From contig NW_026516695.1 of assembly GCF_025766255.1 (NCBI RefSeq), forward strand, positions 62,001 to 126,000: a DNA stretch of 64,000 nt, written 5' to 3'. A program made the position numbers and the translations under genes. Under the pieces are notes generated by a model. That model was not told the DNA's origin. It worked only from the letters and a program-made list of their open reading frames with translations, and searched no databases. Shown piece after piece: positions 1 through 11,300 of the stretch (within the stretch, counting starts at the first letter, position 1; every line of letters begins with the position of its first letter). Source of the DNA: Zychaea mexicana (lineage: Eukaryota > Mucoromycota > Mucoromycetes > Mucorales > Lichtheimiaceae).

Positions 1-1044
1 AAATGATAAATCAGACGAAATCAATGTGTTGTCTTGAGAACCATTTCTGTGTTGCTATGAGAACCCTTCTTTTTTTCTTTGTTGCTGTGGGTAACCGCTT
101 TTTATTTGTTGCCATGCGTTTTACCTTTTGCTTGTCGTTGGTAAAGTATCCTAGTTTTGTCAGGCAAAAGCCAAAGGATACAATGATCATGACTTGTAAT
201 ACAGCCTATATTTGCATTATTGTAGAAAACAGAAAAAAAAAAGGACCAAGGAAGGTTAGCATTTTACATGCCAGGGGTGTGATTATAAAAAAAAAGGCAA
301 TGCGGGTTTGATTGTTCAAAACGAACCTGGATTGCCGAGACAATGAGCAGAAGCATGCTTAGTTTTTATTGTGTTATGTGATGGATATGCGAGGAAGAAA
401 GAAAAGAGATGAAGAGTGGAAAAGAAAAGAGATATGCGCTTTGGGACCGCCACTTTGTTCCGCCACCCACACCCCTCCGATCCGGCCTTTTTATGTCTTT
501 TTTTTTTTTTTTGCTCGGATTGGCCGTTTGCTTAGCAGCTATTTTGGTTTTGGGTGCTGCCGATAAATTTTTTTCCCGCGAACGTTCGTTGATCTCTTGC
601 TACTAGTAAATGTCGCTCCTCCCTCCCTCCCCCTTTGTGGGCTGTTGTTTGGTGTTTCATCATTCGCCCTCATACAATTCTAGAATTTTGCTTACTGTTT
701 CGTGCAAGGGCCAGCTCTCTCTATTCTTGTGTAATGTATATAAAACTTCCCAATTGGTCATTTGCCCACAACATAATAATAAAAAAACACAACAAACACA
801 TATATAAAGAGGGAGGAGCCCTTTTTCAGTCAGAAAGAGTTGTTGGTTTGCGTATATATTGTATGGCTGCTGCGCTACTACTACACGAGTTTGCATGCGT
901 AACAAAAGGTATTTTTCTTTTTGTGTCTGTGATCTGGCGTGTGTTATCTTTGCAAGTGTGAGTTAGAGAGCATGTGTGCGTAGGAAGGGGAGGGGAAGGG
1001 CCGAGAGAGAGAGAGAAAAAAAGGGAGGGAGACATAGTCTTCCT
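1..1044. other. No gene recognised
   Basis: This stretch has only short open frames without family features. A TATA-like run lies near 801-808 (tatataaag), but no gene can be tied to it. Poly-A and poly-T tracts and GA-rich simple sequence are common. Its right end is the 3' flank of the dynein light chain gene. Confidence 0.5.
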
Positions 1045-1651
1045 CTAAGCCGACTTGAACAGCAAAATAGCGATCTGGCCATGATAAAAGTAGATAAAGT
1101 GCTTGGATTCTACACAGTGTGGATGTACGTACAGCATTTAGCAACGAATCAATGGATCAAATGACCCTTTTCGTATTTCTCGTTCTCCCTCTTCTTTACG
1201 CCTTTGCTATTCCATCGTTCCCTTCTTTCTCTCCCTTATAGTCATATCTCTCTAATTCCATACACCCCTTTTTCCAACTCTACTACTGCAAACTTACCAT
1301 GGGTCACGTAGCTGCCAAAATTGCGACCGACAACACAGTGCCAAGTGTTGCCTAAAAAGTTATTTGATATAATAAGAAGCGTCGTGCGATCAGCAATCTG
1401 CAAGGCTCTCTTTCTCTTTTATTACTATTTCCTCTTCCTCTTCTTCCTCCACCATCGGTATAAGCTTTAGAGTAATAACCAATGTGTAGACAGCAATTAC
1501 CATATTTCTTGTCGAATTCACGCTTAATGTGCGAAGCAATGTCCTTTTCAATGTTGAACTTTTCGAGAGCTTGGGTGCTGCATTCGATGGCCTCCTGCTG
1601 CATCTCTTCGCTCATGTCTGCACTCTTGATGACTGCCTTTGTATCCGACAT
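1045..1651 (-). CDS. DYNLL1: Dynein light chain LC8 (DYNLL type)
   Basis: This is a complete LC8 light chain of 89 residues, the usual family length. It is a small dimeric hub that binds cytoplasmic dynein intermediate chain and many other partners. There are three exons: 1501-1651, 1298-1351 and 1045-1109, with GT-AG introns and matching phases. The N-terminus ([20 protein letters not shown]) is close to animal LC8. The second exon carries [16 protein letters not shown] and the third [19 protein letters not shown], which together form the target-binding groove strands. The start is the first ATG and matches the family start. A shorter reading that ignores splicing would run into junk after residue 50. 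There is no operon-like neighbour. The upstream flank is intergenic, then mobile DNA. Confidence 0.97.
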
Positions 1652-2639
1652 GGTTTTGCTTCTTTAGTGGTAAAAAAACGCGTGCGCGTGTGTATGTGTG
1701 TGTATGTGTGTGCATCAAGTGCATATATGTATGTACGTTATAATGAGTCGTCAATGTTCTTTGCGTCGACCATTACTTACTCCAAAGCGAGTCACTTTTT
1801 TGTTTACCTTCTTTAATCAAAGGTTGTCCCGAAATGTGAAAAAAAAAAGAAAACGAGAGAAAGTATTTGAGATTGAGAGAAAAGAGAGAGGGAGAGATTA
1901 GATGACAGATGACAGAAAACGTGAAGGGGAAGTTCAAAAAAGGTGTCGTGTATTAAAAAAACAAAATAAGGCCGTTCTCTTTGTTTAAAGCCCCCTTCCT
2001 CTCCTCCCCCACCCCCTCATTTCGACTGTATATCCATAGCACGCACTCTCTTTGATGCGGTGTGACGTTCACGTACATTTTGACGCACGCGCTTTTACTG
2101 TTCCCCTCCAACTCCCCCACCACCCCCGTCTCTCTTTTGCTTCACATTACATCGTTTTAGCCCCCTCGTCCTTCCTCTCCTTCTCAGATCCGCGTTGTTT
2201 GTGATTATCATTCTATATAGGCACAAAAAAAAAACACAAACGTCATTTCTGCAGTCCTCCCATCCCCCCCCCCTCACTCTCTCTCTCTCTCCTTCTAGAC
2301 CTCTTCCTGTTGGGTAAAAGTTTGTTTTGTCGACTAGCCTGCTATGTGCCTGTAGCGCATATATACCGGTCAATAATAGAAATTACATTGTAGTAGTAAT
2401 GGGCTCAAGAAATCACTCCTCCCTTTTATTGCAGCACTTGCTCCTCCCCCTCACACACATACACACACGCATACACAAACACACAGACGCATCCCTCCTA
2501 CTAGCCGATCACAACTCTCATGGAAAGAAAAGTGGAGTTAGTCATTCATCCCGCCATCGTGGGAAGGCTTTTGGGGGGGGGTAATAGAATTCTTCCGATC
2601 CACTATTTTTGCTGGCTAATATTACGTTGCGTGTGCGTG
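1652..2639. other. Intergenic DNA with microsatellites upstream of LC8
   Basis: No gene is seen. The stretch holds TG/ATG-rich repeat (about 1,685-1,715, gtgtgtatgtgtgtgtatg), GA-rich runs near 1,850-1,890, and C9 plus CT repeat near 2,263-2,290. It should contain the promoter of the LC8 gene, which reads leftwards, but no clear TATA box stands out. The right edge is the TA that abuts the Tc1-type element. Confidence 0.5.
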
Positions 2640-2659
2640 TACACTCTTTCCGGAAAGTA

Positions 2660-2773
2660 AATTCACTCAATGGCGAAAACAAATTCAGGTTGCACGAAAA
2701 ACGAATTCGCCCTGAAGGAAAATCAATTCACCTGATGACAGGAACAAATTCGTGTTGTACAAAGTATAAATTC
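2660..2773 (+). repeat. Six subterminal AATTC motifs at helical spacing
   Basis: AATTC occurs at 2,660, 2,682, 2,704, 2,725, 2,747 and 2,769, giving spacings of 22, 22, 21, 22 and 22 bp. The context is degenerate (AAATTC then TG and GAAAA). The other arm keeps the same six motifs at the same spacing (GAATT at 16,900, 16,922, 16,944, 16,965, 16,987 and 17,009). Two helical turns put all six on one face of the helix, so they are probably transposase or host protein binding sites. That role is inferred. Confidence 0.75.
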
Positions 2774-2904
2774 GTCTTGGCTGACAAATCATATGTCGAT
2801 TGTTTTGTAGGGCAAAGTCTTGGCAACTTTAAATATAAAAGAGCACGCCTAGTGCTTGTCTTTGTTTTATTTCTTTTTCACAATTACATCACAAATCACC
2901 GATA

Positions 2905-4210
2905 ATGAACATTCAATTCTTGTTTGAAAACGGGAAAGGATCTGTCGTCGACGAGTATGGCAGACCTGAACCAATGGATTATATTGTTGATGAGGAACAG
3001 TTTCGTCTTGAAACGTTGAGTTCTCATACACAATATTTAGCTCAACTGCCTCTGGAGAGCGAGAAAAGGATAGATGCAATGCAGTTAGAAAAGGAGGTAA
3101 AGCCTAATGGTGATGTCATTATGAGGGAAACTTCAGTGAAGCGAAATTATACGCGCTATTCTGATCAGGACAAAGTGAGGTTCTTCAAGCTGTTGTTTGA
3201 GAGGTGTTTGAGTGCGGCCGCAGCTGCAGAACAACTTGGGATTCATGTTCGTACAGCACAAAAATGGGCTGCGCAATACGAGAAAGATCCTGACAGTATC
3301 TTTGAGAAACGGAGAAAGTCTGGCCGTCCACGTATTCTCCAAGACGAACACAAAAATGCTATTCTCGAGTGCATTGATGAGAATCCTTCCATCGTCCTAG
3401 ATGAAGTAATGAAGAAGTTAAAGCAAGTGTTTACAGAATTAAAAGTATCTAAAACTACTTTGTTCGATTTTGTAAAACAACATTGCAATTTATCTCTCAA
3501 AAAAGCTCGGCTTCAACCCATAGACCGGAATAGCGAAGAAAAAATCCAGGAGCGCTTGGATTGGGTTCGTAAGTGGGACAAGACAGATCTAGATTTTACG
3601 AGAAACTGTGTCTTTCTTGACGAATCTGCTTTCCACATTGATTTGAAACGTAGTATGGCTTGGTCAAAGAAAGGTGCACCGGCAGTGGTCACAGTTCCCA
3701 AAACACGAGCGACAACAACAACCGTTTTGGGCGCGATTTCTGCTGAAGGTGTAATCAAATGTAGCCTTAGACTTCCTCAGTCTCCATCTAATAAAAAGAG
3801 AAAGCGGGGGAGATGGCGTTGGGCAAATGAGCAAAGGAACGGTTACGGGACACTATATCAGCTTTCTAAAAGCTACAATGGATGAAATGGACCGCTATCC
3901 GCACATGAAAGGTCACTACCTCGTAATGGATAATGCTCCTATCCATACGTCCGAGGACATAGCTAAATACGTAGAATCTCGGGGATACCGCTGCGCTTAT
4001 TTACCTCCATATTCTCCTGAGCTCAATCCAATTGAGCAATTCTGGTCAGTGGTCAAAAGTAAAGTGAAACGCAACAAGTTTCTTGAGAAGGAAACGTTGA
4101 TGACTCGGATTAGTGAAGCTTCTAATAGTTTGAAGCTGAGTGATTTCAAAGGAATCGTTAGACATTCTCATAAATGTTTGGACAGGTGTCGTAATGGACA
4201 AGCACTCTGA
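2905..4210 (+). pseudogene. Tc1-type (DD34E) transposase, copy A, frameshifted
   Basis: The product would cut and rejoin DNA at TA sites. An N-terminal paired helix-turn-helix region (about residues 65-170, with AAAAAEQLGIHVRTAQKWA) is followed by the catalytic domain. The first Asp is in FLDESAFH and the second in VMDNAPIH. The Glu is in SPELNPIEQFW, 34 residues after the second Asp, so this is a DD34E Tc1-type enzyme of about 435 codons. The frame breaks in a G5 run at 3,806-3,810 where copy B has G4. The second half continues in another frame (seen from 3,827) to the stop at 4,208-4,210. This copy is therefore probably inactive. All three catalytic residues are still encoded. An A/T-rich start region with a TATA-like run (2,831-2,840) precedes the ATG. 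Confidence 0.9.
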
Positions 4211-4227
4211 AGAAGTTTTCTTTCTAC

Positions 4228-4248
4228 GGAAACGAGGTGTTTGTAACG

Positions 4249-4282
<34 letters not shown>
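4228..4282 (+). repeat. AAC microsatellite
   Basis: A run of AAC triplets follows the transposase stop codon. The second arm has the same tract as a shorter GTT run near 15,402-15,427, so its length differs between the copies. Confidence 0.9.
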
Positions 4283-4458
4283 AAAATCGCCATTTACAGT
4301 CGTTGAAGTTAGGTTTGGGCAAAGTGAGAAAGAAATTGGCCAGAGTCTCCGAGTTTCGTCAAATCGTGGTTGAGGATTGAAAAATGGCCTGGCCTGGTTA
4401 AATTCAACTAATGGTGGCCAATTTCCAAAGTGTTTGGCCAAATTCCAAAAAAAAAAAA

Positions 4459-4608
4459 AGTTGTGAGACTTTTCGTGAGACTTATTTTGAAGACTTCTAA
4501 CCAATCAGGAAAGCCCAAATATCTCATATCCTGTATCATGATTTGGCCAGAAGACCCGTTAAAAAAAATCTCCTGAAAAGTCTCACAAAAAGTCTCACGA
4601 AAGAAAAT
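4459..4608. repeat. Segment bounded by inverted AGTCTCAC motifs
   Basis: GTGAGACTTTTCGTGAGACT near 4,463-4,482 is mirrored by AAAGTCTCACAAAAAGTCTC near 4,577-4,596, with about 95 bp between. The counterpart in arm B (15,066-15,226) has four GTGAGACTT units on one side instead of two. It may be a small foldback element or part of the transposon inner end. Confidence 0.65.
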
Positions 4609-4627
4609 TTTCTTGATTATTTGATTC

Positions 4628-4831
4628 ACATCAGTTCTGAAACTTGGTTGCCACTTGTGCAAAAAAGTGGAAAACGTGCCAAAGAAAGCGAATCTTCGTA
4701 GACATTATAAGCTTGTACACGACATTGTTCTTCCAGCAGGCAAACAAAAACAAACAATTAAGGCAACTTCTCGTTTAAATGAGTATAAGAAAGTTTACAG
4801 AATCCTCGATCTCCAGTGGGATTCTGATTGA
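4628..4831 (+). pseudogene. Zinc-finger gene 5' fragment, copy A
   Basis: This is the same coding start as the zinc-finger gene in arm B, including a CHLCKK...RRHYKLVH finger-like motif and the basic stretch that follows. The ATG codons of copy B are missing here (a small upstream difference). After codon 47 the sequence departs from copy B and stays open for about 20 more codons to TGA at 4,829-4,831. It is a truncated duplicate rather than a working gene. Confidence 0.7.
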
Positions 4832-5605
4832 TTTCTTCGCAACATTTTTTTTACTAATGATTTCTACATTAGAATGTAGATTAGCATTGTTCTTTATAAG
4901 AAACAAAAAGGCACCATTGTTTTCATGCCATGAACACCTGATAAACACACTTGATTGATTAATGCCTTGGATGATGTCGTATTTACCATATAAATACTTA
5001 ATCTTATCGTATGAGATTCCATAATATCTGTACTTTAAGATATGATAATAATAAGTCTGTCTTTATACTTCTCAACCTAAATAGGATCATGCTCAACTAC
5101 CATTGATCATGATTTCTATCGGCTCCTTAATAACGTTCTCATATAAAAAGACGCTGTTTGTAATATTTGGTCCTCTCTCATCTTGATCTTTAACAAAGAG
5201 ATTACATAGAGACTCATCGACTTTCTATTTTGTAATTACTGTTCTTTTTACTGATCAATACCTCAGATGAGACTGAAAAGAAAATGCATTGACAGGTTGA
5301 CGTTTTCGCAAAATACCGGTATCACACAAAACGAGCATTTTTTATAGTGAAGATAAACCTGGTTGCTGTGACCGGATAAAAGTAATTGGGAAAACATGAG
5401 TATGGGAAGAAGGGTATTTATAAATGCACAGCTGAAGGAGATAGGTATGAGATGAGTTCCGCAAAGTATTAGAGGAGGTGATTGAATAAAAAAATAACAG
5501 CAAAAAATGCATTGGAATTGGGAGAAGAGAGATTGGGCATTTGTAGAATGCTCATTGGGTGAATTCAGGAAGAAGGGATATACTATACGAAGATACAGAT
5601 TCAGG
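4832..5605. other. No gene recognised between arm A and the zinc-finger 3' end
   Basis: This is moderately AT-rich sequence without a supported reading frame. It separates the left arm from the 3' end of the minus-strand zinc-finger gene, and so corresponds to the inner, downstream part of the composite element. Confidence 0.5.
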
Positions 5606-6261
5606 TTAGTTATAGAACTGGAAGGCCAGCACAATTTCCTTTGCCACATAGTCATTCGTGGCAACCAGTGACGGCGCCAACGAGTTGGCTACAATCTCGA
5701 GTCTCTTGCTCAATTCGCTATTGCCGAGGATGGGAATCTCATTGCTTTCTCCATACAAAGCAATGATGGCTGTAAACGCATTTTGGGTGTTAAGGTTCCC
5801 TTGACCTAAGCAAGATTCAAATGCCTTTGCTAGAGTAGCACATACTTCGAGTCGCAGCACAATCGTTGCCATATACCGAAATAGTGATGATAAAGGCGAG
5901 GTTCCATGGTCATAGTCTGCTAATGTAAAAATGGTAAATGGTTGGCATACGTGAAATTTGGTGAAAGGACCTGATGCACAGCAAAGAGAGTATGCATTGT
6001 CTGCATCGAATTTGCTACGAATTTGGCGAAGTTGATACACAATGTTGGTATCTGATGTTTGTGTGACTGCTGGATCCGTGGCCATGGATAAAGCAACTTA
6101 GAGATTATCATGATCTAAGAAGATCTTAGTTGCAAGGGCGTCTTTTTTGTCCAATTTGAAGTTGAGGGTGACAGCACCGATCAATGGCTTGCTAACAGCA
6201 TCGAGTCTCATATTGGAAGTCACCAAGATGTTTGACACCAATGTTCAGAGTTATCCCAAGA

Positions 6262-6760
6262 TAATTCACAGATTTGTAAAAAACATAAAACATATAATAG
6301 AAAATATATTTTCAACAACATTCAAAATACAATGGAAAATATATCATTTGCTATAAATATAAAGTTTGCTTTTATTATAAATGAATTAAAGATAAACAAT
6401 TTAATATATAAGATAAATAATTTTGATATCCATTTAATAAATGTTATCAAATTTTTCAATCTTAAAATTATTACCATAATAAATAAAAAAAGTAAATATA
6501 CTAATAATTATAACAATAGAAACAATATATTCAAAAAAAATATAATAAAGTTATTAAAACTAATAATAGTAAAGATTTAAAAATAAAGAAGGAATTCTTT
6601 TTATTATATTATTTTATTTATAGAAATCATAATAACAGAACATTTTATCCAAAAAAAAACAATTTTTTAGACTTTAATAAATAATATAATAATCAAATAA
6701 TAATAACTTGGAATAAAAGAATAAAATGGAAAAAGTGCTAATATTGTGGTGAACCACATT
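6262..6760. other. Very AT-rich tract
   Basis: About 500 bp made almost only of A and T, with runs such as aataaataa and ttattatatta and no stable reading frame. It begins right at the left end of the 7.7 kb insertion. It could be degraded transposon interior or organelle-like DNA. I cannot tell which. Confidence 0.6.
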
Positions 6761-7073
6761 AATACACTGCTCAAGATATCAACAATAAGATATTCGGTTA
6801 AACATCATAGCACATACGTATGAACACTACGGCATTTCGGCTAAACACTATTGAATAAAATCTCTCACTCAGATGATCCACCTTACGTGAACAGGACAAT
6901 GAACCTATCAACAGGTACCTCGGCCATTACATCAGCTAACGCCGGTTTCAAAGATGTGCCTGATTAACATAGCGACTTCAATAGAAGTTCTGATACGTCC
7001 TTGATCTATCCTCTATCACATAGCTTATCCATTAGTCGGATGAATTGATATCGCCGTCTTAATAGCTAGAATA

Positions 7074-7597
7074 CAGTGGTCCCCCGCTTTTTGCAGCCCC
7101 ACTTTTTGCAGATCCTCAGTTTTTGCAGATTTTTTTGGAGCATACCCGCTCATCACTTAATAAAATTGCAGTTTCCTCACTTTTTGCATTTTGCAGGCCA
7201 AAAATGGGGACCTGCAATTTTCCGCTATTAACTCGAGAGCCTGGGACACAGAGTCTTGAACCAGTGACATCTACATGTAATGTTAATAGATAGTGTCCTT
7301 TTGCTCGTCAGTAAGCTTTGGGTATTTTGCATTTACCATAGTGGTGTGGAGGTGTCGCTAGTGCAGTATATAAACATCAAGAATGAGATGACAGCCTTTT
7401 ATATAAGAGTTGATTTTTATTAAGTAGCCTCAGTACAACACCGATATCTTTTAATTGGTTTACTATCATTGACACTTGATTAACATAATAGACTCAGTCT
7501 GTGTAACATCTCATACTCATCCTCACTTTTTGCAGTTCCCCACTTTTTGCAGTTTTTTCCACTAAAAACCGCTGCTGCAAAAAGCGGGGGACCACTG
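7074..7597. mobile_element. pogo/Tigger-like MITE
   Basis: A 524-bp non-coding element flanked by TA on both sides (7,072-7,073 and 7,598-7,599). The terminal inverted repeats are identical for 23 bp, starting CAGTGGTCCCCCGCTTTTTG. Further ACTTTTTGCAG copies lie inside both ends. CAGT-type ends and a TA target are typical of pogo/Tigger elements. It has no coding capacity of its own. Confidence 0.9.
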
Positions 7598-7816
7598 TAT
7601 AAAAGAGCTTTATCTTTTGTTGGAATAAAACATCATCTCAAAGATACTTAATCTTGTCCCTTATTATCTTTATTAAACCTCTATCATCACAAATATTATA
7701 ATTCCTTCAGAGATAATTTATATATCTTATATTAATATAAAACAACATGAATAAGAGAAAATACAAGAAAAAGTAATAAACAGGAAGACCTTTTAATATA
7801 TATCAACATCCACCTG

Positions 7817-7960
7817 CCTCGCTTCGCTCGGCTGAATGAGCCCCTTCGCTGCGCTCCGGGTCATTCAACGGATTGGATGTTTCCTGGGGGTTTCCCCCAG
7901 ACCCCCAAGGTGGGGGGTTCCCCCCACACCCCCCCTTCTAAACCCGAAACTGCTCGCTTC
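7817..7960. other. GC-rich cluster of perfect short hairpins
   Basis: In a mostly AT-rich area, four short stem-loops follow one another: a TGAATGA/TCATTCA stem near 7,833-7,868, CTGGGGG-TTT-CCCCCAG near 7,884-7,900, GTGGGGGG-TT-CCCCCCAC near 7,910-7,927, and GCTCGC-TTC-GCGAGC near 7,951-7,965. They lie about 400 bp downstream of the Helitron stop codon. Helitrons carry a hairpin near the 3' end, so this could be its terminal structure, but the CTRR terminus was not located. Confidence 0.6.
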
Positions 7961-8015
7961 GCGAGCTTATTGATTGCTATGTCTACATATAACCCTAAAC
8001 GTTATCATTATTGCT

Positions 8016-8147
8016 ATGACACGAAACCCTACTACAGATTGGTTTGCCAAATTCAAAAGGGACATAGAGAGTTTTGACCGCTCTTTTGCTGCTATCGACA
8101 GCTCTTACAGTAATTTGCAAGTTCATCAATACACTCGCTTTCATTAG
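8016..8147 (+). CDS. Small unknown ORF inside the insertion
   Basis: A 43-codon ORF (start MTRNPTTDWFAKFKRDIESF) reads through soluble, charged sequence with a coding-like composition, unlike its AT-rich surroundings. No family is recognised. It lies downstream of the Helitron gene on the opposite strand, next to the hairpin cluster. It may be a captured exon or the remnant of a gene of the outer element. Confidence 0.25.
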   Translation: MTRNPTTDWFAKFKRDIESFDRSFAAIDSSYSNLQVHQYTRFH

Positions 8148-8362
8148 TTATCGTAGTAGATTACTGCTGCTTGTCGTAATTAGCTGAAAGACGACAGCAG
8201 GACTGAGTTGACACTCGCGTAGTTCTATATCATATTTTTCGCATCAGATCTACTTACCAAAAAAAACAGTGAAAAGGTACGAATATTCTATTGTACGTAA
8301 AATGGTGATCAGTTAAAATAGGATAATTATAGCAAAAAAAAGAAAAAGAGCAAAAATAAGAG

Positions 8363-11300
8363 TTAAGATGATGGAGGTAGAGAGGCGGTGGTTGTAGGAG
8401 AAGCAGGTGGTGAATTTACGGTTTGTGGAGACAAAAGAATTTCATGGTAGACGATATTAGTAGTAAGTGGTGGGGATGTGGCGGCTGTTGACAGATCGAC
8501 TGCAACCCTAAGGTTTTGAGGATTTGTTGCTCTGGATAATGCAACATATAGTTGTCCATGAGCAAAAACAGGTTCGTTGAGAAGGATGCCGACATCAGAT
8601 AACGTCTGTCCCTGTGACTTATGTATAGTCATTGCAAAGGCGGCGCGCACAGGGAATTGCCGGCGGCAAAGGACGAAGGGATATTCACCCTCAGTAGTGC
8701 ACATGTTGATACGGGGAAGGAAAAACTCTTCACCCGTGTAACCTTGGTCGATCCGTCTTACAGAGATGCTGTTGTCGTAAAGGCCTGATACGAAGAGTTT
8801 TGTTCCGTTGCAAAGACCGGCATCAGGATCCATATTGCGTAAAAGCACCAATGGCATACCGACCTTGAGACATAGCTCATGGTTAGGAATACCACCGGTA
8901 GTTATACTCCGTAGAAATTCAACAGGATAGCTGGCTGCAGCTGCGTCAGGATCATCAGCATCAAGTATACGATCATTGGAAGCATATGTTCTGCCTATGC
9001 CGGGGAAGATGTCATATGCTGCATCATTGATGGCATCGACGTCAGCATTTTTGGCAGCCAAGATTGCGCGACCATGATAATGCTCTGACTGTGGCTCAGT
9101 AGAGCGAATTGATGGATAGATGGCATCAATCAATCCCATGGTATCGCTTGTATCGATCTGCCATTCTTGCGGAATCTCCACGCTTTCTTGATACGGGGCA
9201 CGTCCATCACCAATAGCCAAAAGAGTGTCAGCAAAAGCAGCAGCATTAGGGCCTGCATTCCTCACGCGCATGTTTTCAGTCAAATGGAGGACTTGAACAT
9301 GTCGCCAAAAAGAGGCAGATTGGATGGACTCGGCAACGATTTGAGATCGATTCCCTTTTTTTACCACCGGAAGCATCTGACGAAAGTCCCCTCCAAAAAC
9401 AACAACCTTGCCTCCGAAAGGTAGTTCACGCAACAGCGGGTCCAGAGCACCCATAATGTCCCGAAGAGCACGGTCAACAGCATCAAAATTATATTTGCTG
9501 CACATGACAGCTTCGTCCCAGATGATAACTGACGCACTTGCGATAAGGTGTGCGTGAGGACCGCCAAGGCGAAGATTGCACGAAGTATAAGCATCCGCGT
9601 TCAACGGAATCTTGAAACGACCATGTGCTGTTCGGCCACCCGGGAGCAAGATAGCTGCAATGCCAGAGGAAGCGACAGGAAGTGCGATTTGATCACGGGA
9701 CCGAACATGGCTCAATATAGCCTTAAACAGTTGAGATTTACCCGTACCACCTGGACCATTCACAAAGAAAAGGCGCGATGTGTGGTGATGAGTGGCTGCA
9801 GTAATAGAGTCGGTGATAGTGTCAAAAGCGTGGCGTTGTCCGTCGTTTAACGTAGGTAGCAATGTATTTAAGAGTTGCTGTTGACTCTCTACGTCATATT
9901 CACGTCGTTCGACAATCTCCAAAGCTTCTAGGCGGGGTAGGGCATCGAGTTCTGTGACAAATTGTTGCGGCAGAGACGGGAATTCTGACAGATGATGGCC
10001 AGTGGTTTGCAGACGCGTTTCGATGTCACCAAGGGTGCGCTGATACATTTGATTGATCTGATCATTGCTGAGCTCGTCTTGGCCAGCAGGAAGGCTTGCC
10101 CGTAAGGAGAAAAAGTAATCATCTGCCATTCTCTCTCGATACTTGGTCCAAAGTGAGAGCGGATCTGCTGGGGAGCAATTGATCAATATATACACAAAAA
10201 GTGCTCTAATCGCTGATGCTGATGGTGAATATAGGCACGTTTCTTCCATGCATCGGTCCCATTCTTGGTCAGATTCAAGAAGACCATGTGCGAGAGCAGC
10301 TTCTTGGAATGTTTCGTAAACAGTGCCATTGATCGTTCGCAATGACTCAAAGCTTGCAGGGCCACGAACGGTAAGAAGAAGGAGGCGAAGACAGTAGAGG
10401 GGCATGTTGGACAGAGAGGCATTATAGATGCGTGTCACAACATTGGCAATTGGCGGGTTCGTACGTTGTCTCCATTGGCGTGCTCGAGCATCCCATGTGT
10501 AATGAGCAGGAATATCATGGTACCGATATTGGCGTGCTCCGTTTTCTGTTTCATCACCGTCGCAAAGCTGAAAAAACGCATTTAGCTTGGTGTGAGTTGA
10601 TGCTTCCCGGATGTTCGTCAGCTCATTTTGTGTTACGTCCTCACGAAAACGAACGACTTCCTCTCCAGGCAAGTGCAAATCTAGGCGCATAACAGTCGGA
10701 CGGTGCATATGGACTGAAAACTGTAGAGTTCTCCATGCTGCCTCGCAAGGGCCGATATACCGAGCGTTCTGGTATTGAACCACCTCATCAATTGCTTCTT
10801 GCTCTACATCAGCAGGGGCAGGTGCGGCAGTGGTATTAGCTGTTGGTGGTGGTGGGTTGCTGATTGCTGTGGTGGTGGTGGTGGTGGTTGTAGCAGGAGC
10901 ATTGTTTGCAGGCGCAGCAGAACGCATTGCTTGCAGTTGTGCTCTATCTGATCCCTTGGTGATATATTTACACAGATATTTGATCGCACGCGAGGATGTG
11001 CATATTTCCACATTGATATGTGCGTCGTATTTGTGGCTCAGATACGGGTTGTATGGAACAACATGGCTGTTGTTGGCTGTGAAGCCACTGCGTGCGAAGC
11101 GATGGCTTGCACCATTACGACGCCGTCTATATATAGGATATCCGTCACCATTGACCCTGGTCTCGTTGGAAAATGGCTTTGGATATCGTTGTTGGCACTG
11201 ACCGTTCAACATACACACTGCATCAGGTTTGTCACGACTACAGGGGCCATGGATCATGCAACTTGTCACTGTACGATATAATTGAGGCTGGGTCACAGGA

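Larger units (their letters stand above)
2642..4766 (+). repeat. Left inverted arm (Tc1 copy A plus zinc-finger 5' part)
   Basis: This matches the reverse complement of 14,879-17,031 almost base for base, apart from point changes and small indels. Similarity starts at the terminal CACTCTTTCCGG and stops abruptly after attaaggcaa at 4,757-4,766. In order it holds the terminus with a perfect 12-bp palindrome (CTTTCCGGAAAG), six spaced AATTC motifs, the transposase, an AAC microsatellite near 4,228-4,282, a segment bounded by inverted AGTCTCAC motifs (4,462-4,605), and the zinc-finger start. Confidence 0.85.

Noticed and set aside
3..606. Open frames of 60-100 codons at the left edge
   Set aside because: Low complexity, hydrophobic runs created by poly-T, no splice support and no family features.
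6207..6356. Plus-strand ORF at the insertion edge resembling the minus-strand end near 13,900
   Set aside because: The similarity is explained by the inverted insertion ends; the minus strand here is the real zinc-finger coding sequence.
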